A DNA stretch of 64,000 bases from Clostridium sp. AN503 (GCF_040719375.1 NZ_JBFDTP010000002.1:124001-188000); one strand, 5' to 3'. Shown: positions 16,652 through 25,891, counted from the stretch's first letter. Translations and numbers: made by a program. The notes: generated by a model from the letters alone, not told the origin.

Positions 16652-18915
16652 GGAAGGTGAGATTTGGCGTAGTCGGCGGAGGCGGTGCGTTCTATTTCCA
16701 TGCCAACGGCATCCGGGATTCCGAGATCCTGGAGTACACGGCGATCTACGATGTCAACTATGAGAATGCAAAACGCATGGCAAAGAAGTATAAAAACAAT
16801 CCGATGACCGCATATGAGACCCTGGATGAGATGCTTGAGAGCGATATCGACGCCGTGCTGGTCATGGTACCGCACATTTTCCATGATGATATCGTGGTGA
16901 GATGCGCACAGAAGAAAAAGCATGTGCTCTGTGAAAAGCCCATGGGCACCACCATGGAAGGGTGCCAGAGAATGATCGACGCCTGTGAGGAGAACGGGGT
17001 CCTGTTCATGATCGCGGAAAACCACCGGTTCCTGCCGGCCCATAACTGTGTCCATGATCTGATCGCGTCGGGCGCGATCGGAAGGGTGCTGATGATCCGG
17101 GCATACGAGGGCGTCAATGAGATCCCGGGCCTCAGCATGAGCGGCTTCTGGAAGGGCGACCCGATCAAGGCGGGCGGCGGTTCCCTGATGGATATGGCGG
17201 CCCACAAGTTTGCGACCATCGAGTATATCATGGGAAGCCGGTGTGAGGAAGTGACCGCTGTGGCGGCAAAGCAGATGATCAACCTGCCGGAGAAAGCGGA
17301 GGACAATGCGGTGGCGATCGCCAGATATGAAAATGGCGCGATCGCGGATGTGATGGTGAGCTTTACACAGATGACGCCGCCCTTTAACAGCCTGGAGGTC
17401 TACGGCACCGAGGGGACCATCTTTGAGAACCATGCGTGGGAGAAGCCGGTGCGGGTCTATTCCATGACGTCCAGGGATGAGCGGATGCGGCAGAAATGGT
17501 ACGAGCCGGACTGTGAACACGCACCGTTCCCCAGATACTATCCGATCTCCGTGAAACGGGAGGATGAGCATTTTGCGATGTGCGTGCTGGAGAACAGACA
17601 GCCGGAATTTACGCCTTACCAGGCGATGCACGCTATTGAGGCGATCCTGGCCGGGTATCTGTCCCATATCGAGAAGCGTCCGGTGAAATGTGAGGAGATC
17701 CGGGAGATGGGAAAAGAAGGCAGGACTCATGAGATCCTGGAAAAGCTGGCGGCGTCCATCCCGGTCAATAAGAATCTAAAGGAGATAAAAATGGCAGAAC
17801 CCATAGGATATGAGAAAGGAAAAGCGGCGGCGGTGATGGAAAAATACGATCTGGATCTTCTGATCGCCACATCGCCGATCCACACCTATTACACCACAGG
17901 GCTTCCGGTGCTTCACAGCGCGCCGAACCCCATACTGGCGGCCCTGGCAAACCAGTACCCCTATATGGGGCTGATCCGCAGGAGAGGGGAAAATACCGTC
18001 GTCCACTGGAACGTATTTAAGAGCGCCGAAGACCTGTGCTGGGCGGCTGACAGCGTAGGCATTGAAAGCCCGCTGGATGTGCAGAGGGCGTTAAAGTGGA
18101 AACTGAAGCAGTGGGGGATGGAAGGAAAACGGGTCGGAGTGGAGTCCACCGCGCCCAAGTACGTGATGGATGTGCTGAGCGATCCCAAATGGAACCTGCA
18201 GATCGTGGAGGCAGACCAGGCGTTCCGGGATATGCGCCTTGTAAAATCCGACCGGGAGATGGAGCACATATTGAAGGCCACGGAGATCACCGAGACCGCT
18301 CTTCGCAGATGTATCGACGCCTGTGCAGTGGGCGTGACGGACAATGAACTGCTTGCCATCGGGAAGAGGGCCATGCTGGATGCCGGCGCGTCCGACTGGG
18401 ACCACCTGACCATGACCATCGGGGATTCCGATCCCGAGGCCCCCGGAACGGGAAGGGCCATCAAAGAAGGGGAGATCATCCGTCTGGATTTCGGCGCCAA
18501 CTATAAAGGCTATGTGGCGGACGTGAACTGCCACGTGATCGTCGGGAAAACGCCGGAGGCGGCAAAGCAGCATATTGACGCGCTTTTGGATTTCCAGCAT
18601 TACATTGAGGAGCGAGTAAAGCCCGGGACCAACATGAAGGCGCTGGGAGAGGAAGCGCGGGCGTACTACACCGCCAAATACCCGGACAGCCTGGCATTTT
18701 CCATCGGCCACAGCATGGGGCTAGAGTGTGAGGACGTCCATATCCTCGGGACGTTGGGCGCCATAGACGGCCCGTTTGAGAAAAACATGGTGTTTGAGAT
18801 CGAGGCATGGGAGAGCTTTGGCGGCGCATTGATCGGCGTCGAGGATACTTATGTGGTGACAGAAGACGGATGCAGGAAGGTAACGACCATTTCCAAGCAT
18901 ATTATTGAGAAATAA
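16648..18915 (+). CDS. Gfo/Idh/MocA oxidoreductase fused to M24 peptidase
   Basis: A 755-residue two-domain protein. Residues 1-380 are an NAD(P)-dependent Gfo/Idh/MocA dehydrogenase, with the dinucleotide motif GVVGGGGAF at 6-14 and the family's CEKPMG at about 94-99. Residues 382-755 are a creatinase/Xaa-Pro peptidase (M24) unit with its own N-terminal domain. All five M24 metal ligands are present: Asp614, Asp625, His688, Glu719 and Glu732. At the junction AAAGGAG (17778-17784) lies 6 bases before an in-frame ATG at 17791 (Met382), exactly where the M24 unit begins. Either a true fusion, or two genes joined by loss of a stop. The internal site could still make the peptidase alone. Confidence 0.85.
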   Translation: MRKVRFGVVGGGGAFYFHANGIRDSEILEYTAIYDVNYENAKRMAKKYKNNPMTAYETLDEMLESDIDAVLVMVPHIFHDDIVVRCAQKKKHVLCEKPMGTTMEGCQRMIDACEENGVLFMIAENHRFLPAHNCVHDLIASGAIGRVLMIRAYEGVNEIPGLSMSGFWKGDPIKAGGGSLMDMAAHKFATIEYIMGSRCEEVTAVAAKQMINLPEKAEDNAVAIARYENGAIADVMVSFTQMTPPFNSLEVYGTEGTIFENHAWEKPVRVYSMTSRDERMRQKWYEPDCEHAPFPRYYPISVKREDEHFAMCVLENRQPEFTPYQAMHAIEAILAGYLSHIEKRPVKCEEIREMGKEGRTHEILEKLAASIPVNKNLKEIKMAEPIGYEKGKAAAVMEKYDLDLLIATSPIHTYYTTGLPVLHSAPNPILAALANQYPYMGLIRRRGENTVVHWNVFKSAEDLCWAADSVGIESPLDVQRALKWKLKQWGMEGKRVGVESTAPKYVMDVLSDPKWNLQIVEADQAFRDMRLVKSDREMEHILKATEITETALRRCIDACAVGVTDNELLAIGKRAMLDAGASDWDHLTMTIGDSDPEAPGTGRAIKEGEIIRLDFGANYKGYVADVNCHVIVGKTPEAAKQHIDALLDFQHYIEERVKPGTNMKALGEEARAYYTAKYPDSLAFSIGHSMGLECEDVHILGTLGAIDGPFEKNMVFEIEAWESFGGALIGVEDTYVVTEDGCRKVTTISKHIIEK
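17778..17793 (+). promoter_or_regulatory. Internal ribosome binding site and start in the fusion gene
   Basis: AAAGGAG followed by ATAAAA and ATG. This is as strong as any start in the operon, yet it lies within an open frame. It sits at the exact domain boundary. In the +1-shifted frame two TAA codons occur at 17776 and 17785, so a one-base change upstream would give a normal stop for the first gene. Confidence 0.75.
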
Positions 18916-18985
18916 TCCGGTATCAAAGGGGTCAAAAATCATTTTGGCCTCAACAATATAAAACAAAAATAAGGGGGAATTTATC

Positions 18986-19774
18986 ATGAGAAAACAGGAA
19001 CCGCTGATCATCGTAGCAACGCCTAATGTCTGCTGGCTTCATCCGGAGGTTGGCTATCCGCAGAACGCGCAGGAGATCGGTGAGGAGGCCGCGCTGTGCC
19101 GGGAGGCGGGCGCGACGGTACTCCACACCCACGCGGAGGGGCAGTGGAAAGAGGTGTATGATTCTGTGAAGGCCAAATCCGATATCCTGCTCCAGGGCGG
19201 CATGTCCAGCATCCCGCTGCAGGAGAGGATCGAGCTGTTCGAGCTGAAATACGACATGGTCTCTATCATTGCCAATCATCATGCGGAGGCGTTCAAGCAG
19301 GTAAACTGCGATATGCTGCATCCGCTTGCAGAGCTTGAGGAATATGCCGCCGCATGCCGTAAGTACGGTGTGAAACCGGAGTTTGAGATCTGGCATACCG
19401 GCGCGATCTGGAATCTAAACCGCCTGATCGAGAAGGAGCTTTTGGACGGGCCGTACATCACGACGCTGTTCTTTGGCTGGCCGGGCGGCACCTGGTCCCC
19501 GGCAACCTTGGAGGAGTACTTGTACCGCCGCAGGATGATGCCTGACAACTGCGCCTGCACCGTTACCATCATGTGCGAGGAGCAGATGGATATTCTGGCG
19601 GCAGCGATCGTAAACGGGGATAACGTGCGTGTGGGAACAGAGGACTATCCCTTCAACCAGGCGGGGAAGATCTGTACGACCCATGAGCTGGTCCAGGAGA
19701 TCGCCGATATTTCCAGAAGCCTTGGCAGGGAAGTGGCGACTGTGGCGCAGGCAAGAGAGATGCTTGGTTTATAG
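18986..19774 (+). CDS. BKACE-family beta-keto acid cleavage enzyme (DUF849)
   Basis: Zinc enzyme that condenses a beta-keto acid with acetyl-CoA and cleaves it to acetoacetate plus a new CoA ester, as in 3-keto-5-aminohexanoate cleavage. The 262-residue TIM-barrel protein has the metal motif LHTHAEG (His47, His49) and the conserved RVGTED (Glu219 is the third ligand). It starts after AAGGGGGAA. In BKACE enzymes residues lining the pocket determine substrate class; I cannot read the class by eye. Its place between dehydrogenases indicates a catabolic pathway that generates a beta-keto acid. Confidence 0.9.
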   Translation: MRKQEPLIIVATPNVCWLHPEVGYPQNAQEIGEEAALCREAGATVLHTHAEGQWKEVYDSVKAKSDILLQGGMSSIPLQERIELFELKYDMVSIIANHHAEAFKQVNCDMLHPLAELEEYAAACRKYGVKPEFEIWHTGAIWNLNRLIEKELLDGPYITTLFFGWPGGTWSPATLEEYLYRRRMMPDNCACTVTIMCEEQMDILAAAIVNGDNVRVGTEDYPFNQAGKICTTHELVQEIADISRSLGREVATVAQAREMLGL

Positions 19775-19807
19775 GACAGGCCGATAAAAGCTTAGAAGGG
19801 AAGAAAG

Positions 19808-20581
19808 ATGGATATGGGGAAAAAAGTAGCAGTCGTAACTGGAGCCGCCAACGGGATCGGCCAGGCTTCCGCCCTGAAATTCGTGAAGGAAGGGTATGCG
19901 GTGGCAATGATCGATATCAGCCCGGCGTTGTCAAAGACAGAAGATATGATCCATGAGATGGGCGGCGAGTGCTTAAGCTGCGTGGGGGATGTACAGGATG
20001 AGAAAGCGATGGAGGCGTTCATCCAGAGCGTGGAGGATACATACGGGACCATCGATGTGCTGAACAATAATGCGGGGATCGTCGTGGTAAAGCCGTTGGA
20101 GGACACAAAGTACGAGGAGTTTGAGCGGGTTGCCAAAGTGAATATCGGCGGGACCTTCGTGCTGACCAAACTGGTGCTGCCGGTTATGAAAAAACAGAAA
20201 AAAGGAGCCATCGTCAATCTGGGCTCCATCTCAGGCCATGTGGGACAGACCGAGCATGCGATCTACGGCGCTACCAAAGGGGCGGTGATCTCCTTTACCA
20301 GGGCGGTGGCATGGGAGGTGGCGGACTACAATATCCGCGTCAATTCCGTAAGCCCCGGTTCCGTAGATACACCGATGCTGCGCTCCGATATCCAGCTGGA
20401 GTCGACCAGGACAGGGATGCCCTTTGAGGAGGTCAAAAAGCTCCGGGAGGCGGAGCAGGCGTTCAAACGGTGGGCGGACCCGTCGGAGATCGCAGATGCG
20501 ATCTATTTCCTGGCAAGCGACGGAGCGTCCTTTATCACTGGGACGGACCTGCTGGTAGACTGCGGATGGGCGGCAAAATGA
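19808..20581 (+). CDS. SDR-family oxidoreductase 1
   Basis: NAD(P)-dependent alcohol/ketone oxidoreductase of the classical short-chain type. 257 residues with cofactor motif TGAANGIG (11-18), NNAG (about 91-94), the catalytic Ser in GSIS, YGATK carrying the Tyr and Lys, and PGSVDTPM. An Asp in MIDIS after strand 2 suggests NAD rather than NADP preference. It follows the BKACE gene by 33 bases. With the Gfo/Idh domain and a second SDR it gives the operon three potential oxidation steps. Substrate unknown. Confidence 0.9.
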   Translation: MDMGKKVAVVTGAANGIGQASALKFVKEGYAVAMIDISPALSKTEDMIHEMGGECLSCVGDVQDEKAMEAFIQSVEDTYGTIDVLNNNAGIVVVKPLEDTKYEEFERVAKVNIGGTFVLTKLVLPVMKKQKKGAIVNLGSISGHVGQTEHAIYGATKGAVISFTRAVAWEVADYNIRVNSVSPGSVDTPMLRSDIQLESTRTGMPFEEVKKLREAEQAFKRWADPSEIADAIYFLASDGASFITGTDLLVDCGWAAK

Positions 20582-20629
20582 TTCAGGGGGAAATGCAATC
20601 ACATACAGCTTAATTGGAGGAGGATGGAT

Positions 20630-21706
20630 ATGAAGATCAGACGTTTTACAGCAGCAGTAATGGCAGGGATTTTGGTATTGTCAGCAGCGGGCTGCAGCAA
20701 GCCGGCAGACGCCACAACGGCAGCCCCGGCGGATACAAAAGCTGCCGCAGAAAATACAGCGCAGGAAAAAGAGGCAGCTCCCGCGGATACCGGAGCGCCG
20801 GCAGGGGAGGCTTCCGGTGAGCAGCTCCATATCGGCGTTACCATGCAGGGGAACCAGAGCGGATTTGTGCAGTATTTCACTTCCGCCATGTATGAATACC
20901 AGGCCACCAAGGCCCCGGACATCAACATGGAGGTGGTTTTCGCGGATGACGACGCTTCCAAGCAGTTCAGCCAGGTGGAGACCTTTGTCAGCAAGAAAGT
21001 GGACGCGATCATCATGCAGCCGGTCGACAAGGTACAGTGCGCGGCGGCGGTAGACCTTGCCTATGAGGCGGGGATCCCGCTGATCACCATCAACACCATC
21101 ACCGACAGCCCCAACAACACGGCCCATGTGGGCTGTGACGATGTGCAGTCGGGGATGCTACAGATGCAGAGGATGATCGACGTGTGCGGGGAAAACGCAA
21201 AGGTCGGTTATGTGGACGCAACCCTTGGCCATTCCGCCCAGGTGCAGCGGTCTGAAGGTTATCAGAAGGTCCTGGCTGAGAATCCGGGCGTGGAGCTGGT
21301 GGTGCACGATACCGGCAACTGGTCTCCGGAGGAATCCATGAGGCTGGTGGAGAACTGGATCCAGTCCGGTAAGGAGTTTGACGCGATCCTTTGCATGGCG
21401 GACTGCCAGCTTACCGGTGTGATCACCGCGGTGGAAAATGCGGGCAAGATCGGGGAGATCAAGCTGGCGGGCATGGACTGTGACCCGGTCGTGATGCAGG
21501 CCATAAGAGACGGCAAGGTGGACTGCTCCATCTGGCAGGACGGCCTGGCTCAGGGTGAGATGGCCCTGGAGACTGCCATCAAGGCAGCTAAGGGAGAGCC
21601 GGTTTCCGATATTATCATCGATTACGAAGTCTGTACGAAGGAAAACATCGAAAAATATGAAAAGATGGCTGAGGAGAGAGACGCTCTGGCTAAGAAGTAT
21701 TTTTAA
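20630..21706 (+). CDS. Rbs-type ABC substrate-binding lipoprotein
   Basis: Binds a sugar or sugar-like solute outside the cell. The 358-residue protein has a lipobox LSAAGC (Cys22), an Ala/Glu/Thr-rich linker, then a type I periplasmic-binding fold of the RbsB/XylF group (peripla_BP_4) with MQPVDKVQ, ITINTIT and GMDCDPV motifs. The second of two ATGs (20630) is chosen because GGAGGAGG ends directly at the first. The same operon encodes its ATPase and permease, so this is a complete importer. Confidence 0.92.
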   Translation: MKIRRFTAAVMAGILVLSAAGCSKPADATTAAPADTKAAAENTAQEKEAAPADTGAPAGEASGEQLHIGVTMQGNQSGFVQYFTSAMYEYQATKAPDINMEVVFADDDASKQFSQVETFVSKKVDAIIMQPVDKVQCAAAVDLAYEAGIPLITINTITDSPNNTAHVGCDDVQSGMLQMQRMIDVCGENAKVGYVDATLGHSAQVQRSEGYQKVLAENPGVELVVHDTGNWSPEESMRLVENWIQSGKEFDAILCMADCQLTGVITAVENAGKIGEIKLAGMDCDPVVMQAIRDGKVDCSIWQDGLAQGEMALETAIKAAKGEPVSDIIIDYEVCTKENIEKYEKMAEERDALAKKYF

Positions 21707-21722
21707 AGATGGAGAGCTGACA

Positions 21723-21786
21723 GCCTGATGAAGGCTCTGGGAAAGAGAAGCGGGATGCTGTTTGGGGGACAGCATCCCCATCAGGC
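21723..21786 (+). terminator. Intercistronic two-tier hairpin after the binding-protein gene
   Basis: GGGATGCTGT (21752-21761) pairs perfectly with ACAGCATCCC (21769-21778); outside it GCCTGATG (21723-21730) pairs with CATCAGGC (21779-21786). No T-run follows. Such stems behind binding-protein genes commonly stabilise the upstream mRNA or partly attenuate, giving more binding protein than membrane parts. Confidence 0.6.
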
Positions 21787-21802
21787 AGAAAGGGGGTAAG
21801 CC

Positions 21803-23314
21803 ATGTCGAAGGATAGTGAGATCATCGTTGAGATGAAACACATTGATATGCGGTTTCAGGGAGTACATGCGCTGGATGATGTCTCCATCACTTTGAGGAG
21901 AGGGGAAGTGCATGCGCTGATGGGAGAGAACGGCGCAGGCAAATCTACGCTGATGAAGATCCTGGTGGGCCTTTATGTGCCTACGGGCGGTGAGATATTT
22001 TATAAGGGGGAACAGGTCCATTTCCGGTCGGTGATGGACACGAAAAAGCTGGGGATCAGTATGATCTTCCAGGAGTTTAACCAGGTAAAACATATGACGG
22101 TCATGGAGAATATCTATCTGGGCCGGGAGCCGAGGACAAAAGCCGGCAATGTGGATTACCAGAAAATGTATGAGGATTCCAAACGGCTGTTGGAAAGCCT
22201 GGGCGTGGATCTGGAACCGAAAACGGAGATGGCTAAGCTGACCGTAGCGAAGTTCCAGCTGGTGGAGATCGTCAAAGCGATCTCTTATGATGCGGATGTG
22301 ATCATCATGGATGAGCCGACCTCCGCCCTCAGCCAGTCGGAGATCGAGTATCTGCTTAAGACTGTCAGGCTTTTGTGCAGCCAGGGCAAGGCGATCGTAT
22401 TTATCTCACACAAGCTGGAGGAGGTGTACGGCGTCTGCAACCGGGTGACGATCCTGCGGGACGGGCATTTTATCTATACAGGTCTGGTGAAGGATATTAC
22501 GGAACAGCAGATGATCAAATATATGGTGGACAGAGAGGTTTCCGAGATGTACCCGAAGCAGTACGGTGAGATCGGGGACGTGGTGATGGAGGTGAAAGGC
22601 CTGTCCAGGAGCGGCGAATTCCAGGATGTGAGCTTCACTTTGAGAAAAGGCGAGATCCTGGGACTGGCTGGACTGATGGGAGCGGGACGCACCGAGGTGG
22701 TGGAGACCATCATGGGGCTTCGGACTCCGGACAGCGGCGAGATCTATTTAAACGGCGAAAAAATTGTGAACCGGATCCCCGAGGACGCCATCAGGCGCGG
22801 GATCATCATGGTTCCTGAAGATAGAAAGAAAAACGGGCTTGTGCTGAAGCTTGGAATCAAAGATAATATCCTTATGTCATCCATCCGCAAATGCGTGAAA
22901 AACGGTGTGATCCAGAAGTCCCTGGAAAAGAAGTACTGTAAGCAGTTCGGCGACATGCTGGAGATCAAGCGAAGCAGCGACGACCAGCTCTGCGGCAATC
23001 TGTCCGGCGGCAACCAGCAGAAGGTTGTGGTCGCACGGGTGCTGAATGCAGACCCGGATATCATTATCCTGGACGAGCCGACAAGGGGAATCGATATCAA
23101 GACCAAGTCCGATATCCACAGGCTGATGTCCCAACTGGCCTGTTCCGGAAAGTCCATCATCATGGTATCCTCTGAGCTTCCCGAGGTGCTTGGGATCAGC
23201 GACCGGATCATGGTGCTGAACGAGGGCAGGGTAACGGGGATCCTGGACCGCAGCGAAGCAGACCCAAACATCGTTATGAGATACGCAGTGAAGAATGAAA
23301 GCGGGGGGAACTGA
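21803..23314 (+). CDS. Rbs/Mgl-type sugar ABC ATPase (two domains)
   Basis: Powers import through the adjacent permease. The 503-residue protein has two ABC cassettes. The first has Walker A GENGAGKST (41-49) and DEPTSALS. The second has a degenerate P-loop GLMGAGRTE, typical of RbsA/MglA/XylG, plus the signature LSGGNQQK and DEPTRGID. The first cassette's signature reads LTVAKFQL, lacking the usual LSxGxxQ, also common in this group. GGGGG precedes ATG 21803. Confidence 0.95.
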   Translation: MSKDSEIIVEMKHIDMRFQGVHALDDVSITLRRGEVHALMGENGAGKSTLMKILVGLYVPTGGEIFYKGEQVHFRSVMDTKKLGISMIFQEFNQVKHMTVMENIYLGREPRTKAGNVDYQKMYEDSKRLLESLGVDLEPKTEMAKLTVAKFQLVEIVKAISYDADVIIMDEPTSALSQSEIEYLLKTVRLLCSQGKAIVFISHKLEEVYGVCNRVTILRDGHFIYTGLVKDITEQQMIKYMVDREVSEMYPKQYGEIGDVVMEVKGLSRSGEFQDVSFTLRKGEILGLAGLMGAGRTEVVETIMGLRTPDSGEIYLNGEKIVNRIPEDAIRRGIIMVPEDRKKNGLVLKLGIKDNILMSSIRKCVKNGVIQKSLEKKYCKQFGDMLEIKRSSDDQLCGNLSGGNQQKVVVARVLNADPDIIILDEPTRGIDIKTKSDIHRLMSQLACSGKSIIMVSSELPEVLGISDRIMVLNEGRVTGILDRSEADPNIVMRYAVKNESGGN

Positions 23315-23315
23315 T

Positions 23316-24290
23316 ATGGCACAAAAATCTATTAATAAAAAGGATGTACAGTATTTTCTCAATAATAATGGTATACTCATCGGATTTGCGGCGATCTTTA
23401 TTTTTTTATCTGCGTTTGCCCCGAATTTTTTAAGTGCGGACAACATGGTAAATATTTTAAAGCAGATATCCTGTATCGGGATCGCCACCATCGGCGTAGG
23501 CATCCTGATCATCATGAACAACAACGACTTGTCCATCGGCTCCATGTTTGGCTTGGGCGGCGTTGCGGCAGGGCTTATGGTGTCCACCAGCGTTGCGGGC
23601 ATGGGATTTCCGGCTCCGGTGGGGTTCCTGGCGGGAATCGGCATCGGCCTTCTGTTTGGACTCTTCAACGGCGTGGTGGTTGCAAAAGGGCATATCCCGG
23701 CGTTCATTGTGACCATGGGCACCCAGTCCATCGCCAGAGGCCTGGCGCTGGTCTTAGCGCACGGCATGCCGATCGGCGGCTTTCCGGACACCTTTAACTA
23801 TCTGGGCACCGCATCCCTGTTCGGGGTCGTGCCGTTTACGGTCATTATCTTCATCATCGTTGTGTTTGTAATGAACTTTGTCATGAAGAAACGCCCCATC
23901 GGGCGATACATCTACGCCGTGGGCGGCAATGAGGACGCGGCAAAAGCGGCGGGCATCAACGTGGATAAGATCAAGATCCAGGCGTATCTGATCGAGGGCG
24001 CGCTTCTGGGGCTTGCCAGCACCCTGATGGCGGCCAGATTAAAATCAGCGTCCCCCAACTTGGGCACTGGCTATGAGCTGGATGCGATCGCCGGCTGTAT
24101 CATCGGCGGCGTCAGCTTTACCGGCGGTATCGGAAATGTGTTTGACATGGTGCTGGGGGCGCTGATCATCGGCGTCATCAACAACGGCATGGATTTGATG
24201 GGAGTAGAAGCATTCTACAAACAGATCGTAAAAGGAAGCATTATTATTATTGCGGTATTACTGGACAGGAAACGTTCAGGAAGGGGATAA
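23316..24290 (+). CDS. Rbs-type sugar ABC permease
   Basis: Transmembrane subunit of the importer; 324 residues, mostly hydrophobic, with the BPD_transp_2 (RbsC/XylH) pattern, including IIMNNNDLSIGSMFGLG near residue 60, GHIPAFIVTMGTQSIARGLA near 125 and YELDAIAGCIIGG near 250. Start 23316 lies one base after the ATPase stop with GGGGGG upstream, so translation is coupled. One permease polypeptide implies a homodimer. Confidence 0.94.
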   Translation: MAQKSINKKDVQYFLNNNGILIGFAAIFIFLSAFAPNFLSADNMVNILKQISCIGIATIGVGILIIMNNNDLSIGSMFGLGGVAAGLMVSTSVAGMGFPAPVGFLAGIGIGLLFGLFNGVVVAKGHIPAFIVTMGTQSIARGLALVLAHGMPIGGFPDTFNYLGTASLFGVVPFTVIIFIIVVFVMNFVMKKRPIGRYIYAVGGNEDAAKAAGINVDKIKIQAYLIEGALLGLASTLMAARLKSASPNLGTGYELDAIAGCIIGGVSFTGGIGNVFDMVLGALIIGVINNGMDLMGVEAFYKQIVKGSIIIIAVLLDRKRSGRG

Positions 24291-24293
24291 TTT

Positions 24294-25037
24294 ATGATCT
24301 TACAATCACTTGACCGGGGACTTCAGGCGCTGAATATTCTGGCGAACCGGGAGTCCATATCGGTAACGGAGCTGGCAAAGGAGCTGGATATTGACAAGAG
24401 CACGGTTTCCAGGATCATGGAAACGCTCAGGCAGCACGATATGGTGCAGATGGACAAGACCACCCGGAAATACAGGCTGGGGTTCCGGATCCTGTATCTG
24501 GGCGAGCGGCTGAGCAATTATCTGGAGGTCATCGATATTGCCAGGCCGATCCTGATGGAGGTAAGCCGCCTGCTGGGACAGAGCGTCCATCTGTGCGCTT
24601 ACAGCCGGAATATGGTCTATGTGATCGATCAGATCGTGAGCAATCTGCCCTATACCATGTCGGCGAGGGTGGGGATGATCGAACCGATCCACTCCTCGTC
24701 CGTAGGCAAATGCATCATGGCCTACCGTCCCCAGGATAAGGTGGACGAGCTTCTGGCGGATTATGAGATGACTCCTTATACGGAAAAGACGATCACCGAC
24801 AAAGCGGAGCTTTTGGCCCAGTATGAAATGATCCGGGGACAGGGGTATGCGGTGGACGATGAAGAGATGTTTTTAAATGTCCGCTGCATTGCCGTCCCGA
24901 TCTTCGATTATCATAACAATGTGCGTTATGCGATCGGCATATCCGGGCCGATCGGCCTGATGTCATCGGAGAATTTAAGCCTGTATAAAAAGAAGCTGGA
25001 GAGTGCGGCACGAAAGATCGGGGCGAAGCTGAAGTGA
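24294..25037 (+). CDS. IclR-family transcriptional regulator
   Basis: Likely local regulator of the operon. The 247-residue protein has an N-terminal winged helix (residues 1-65, with ISVTELAKELDIDKSTVSRI) and a C-terminal IclR effector domain containing SSSVGKCIMAY. It lies 3 bases after the permease gene and is co-transcribed with the pathway it presumably controls, so it also controls itself. IclR effectors are usually small carboxylic acids or aromatic or sugar-acid intermediates, which fits a keto acid pathway. Confidence 0.93.
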   Translation: MILQSLDRGLQALNILANRESISVTELAKELDIDKSTVSRIMETLRQHDMVQMDKTTRKYRLGFRILYLGERLSNYLEVIDIARPILMEVSRLLGQSVHLCAYSRNMVYVIDQIVSNLPYTMSARVGMIEPIHSSSVGKCIMAYRPQDKVDELLADYEMTPYTEKTITDKAELLAQYEMIRGQGYAVDDEEMFLNVRCIAVPIFDYHNNVRYAIGISGPIGLMSSENLSLYKKKLESAARKIGAKLK

Positions 25038-25132
25038 CATGGGGGGACATAAAAGAGAGACGTATGGCAGTGACACGGATAGCAGTGTGATGAACAAAAG
25101 TGCGAAGAATAAATAAAGAGAAGGTGGGGATT

Positions 25133-25891
25133 ATGGTGTTTGATTTTACAGATAAAGTTGTTTTACTGACGGGGGCAGGTGTTGGGATCGGGGCCGCGGC
25201 TGCGGAGGCTTATGCTGAGAATGGCGCAAAGGTAGCGGTCAATTCTGTATCGGATTCCGGGCAGAGGCTGGCGGAGAAGATCGGGGCTTTCGGTGGACAG
25301 GCGCTGTCTGTCCGGGGCGATGTGAGCGATCCGGGGCAGGTGCAGGAGATGATCCGGCATACGGTGGAACAGTTTGGTGGTCTGGATATTGTGGTGAACT
25401 GTGCGGGGATCGTGTGCGGCGGCACGGTGGAGGAAGTGGAGCTTGAGCAGTGGGAGCATGTGATGTCTGTGAATGTGACCGGGACCTACCTGGTCTGCAA
25501 ATACGCCATGCCGCACCTGAAAAAGTCGAAGGGCGTTATCGTCAATATTTCTTCGCTGGTGGCGGTCAAAGGCATCGCCAACCGCGCCGTCTACAGCGCT
25601 TCTAAGGGAGCGGTCCTGGCTTTGTCAAAGGCCATGGCTTCGGATCATTTAAAGGATGGGGTGCGGGTCAATGTGGTCTCCCCGGGGACAGTACTGTCGC
25701 CGTCCCTGATGCAGCGGATCCAGTCTGAGCCGGACCCGGATGCCGCCATGAAAAATTATGTTTCCAGGCAGCCCCTTGGAAGGCTGGGCACACCGGAGGA
25801 GATCGCAGCGGCAATCTTGTTTGCCTCCAGCGGGGAGGCCGGGTTCCTGGATGGGGCCAATATCCAGATCGATGGGGCTGGTTCGCTTTAA
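25133..25891 (+). CDS. SDR-family oxidoreductase 2
   Basis: Second classical short-chain dehydrogenase of the operon, 252 residues from ATG 25133, which is preceded by AGGTGGGG. Motifs are TGAGVGIG, NCAG, ISSLVAVKG with Tyr and Lys in YSASKGAV, and PGTVLSPS. It resembles FabG-like or 3-hydroxyacyl/polyol dehydrogenases. The 95-base gap after the IclR gene may carry its own ribosome-level control. Last gene of the operon; a terminator follows. Confidence 0.9.
   Translation: MVFDFTDKVVLLTGAGVGIGAAAAEAYAENGAKVAVNSVSDSGQRLAEKIGAFGGQALSVRGDVSDPGQVQEMIRHTVEQFGGLDIVVNCAGIVCGGTVEEVELEQWEHVMSVNVTGTYLVCKYAMPHLKKSKGVIVNISSLVAVKGIANRAVYSASKGAVLALSKAMASDHLKDGVRVNVVSPGTVLSPSLMQRIQSEPDPDAAMKNYVSRQPLGRLGTPEEIAAAILFASSGEAGFLDGANIQIDGAGSL

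Noticed and set aside
16558..17730. 390-codon leftward frame
   Set aside because: Antisense to the Gfo/Idh domain, His/Arg-rich low-complexity translation, no ribosome site; a by-product of biased codon use.
21158..23791. Leftward frames of about 300 codons opposite the Rbs-type genes
   Set aside because: They mirror well-defined transporter genes and contain no recognisable domain.
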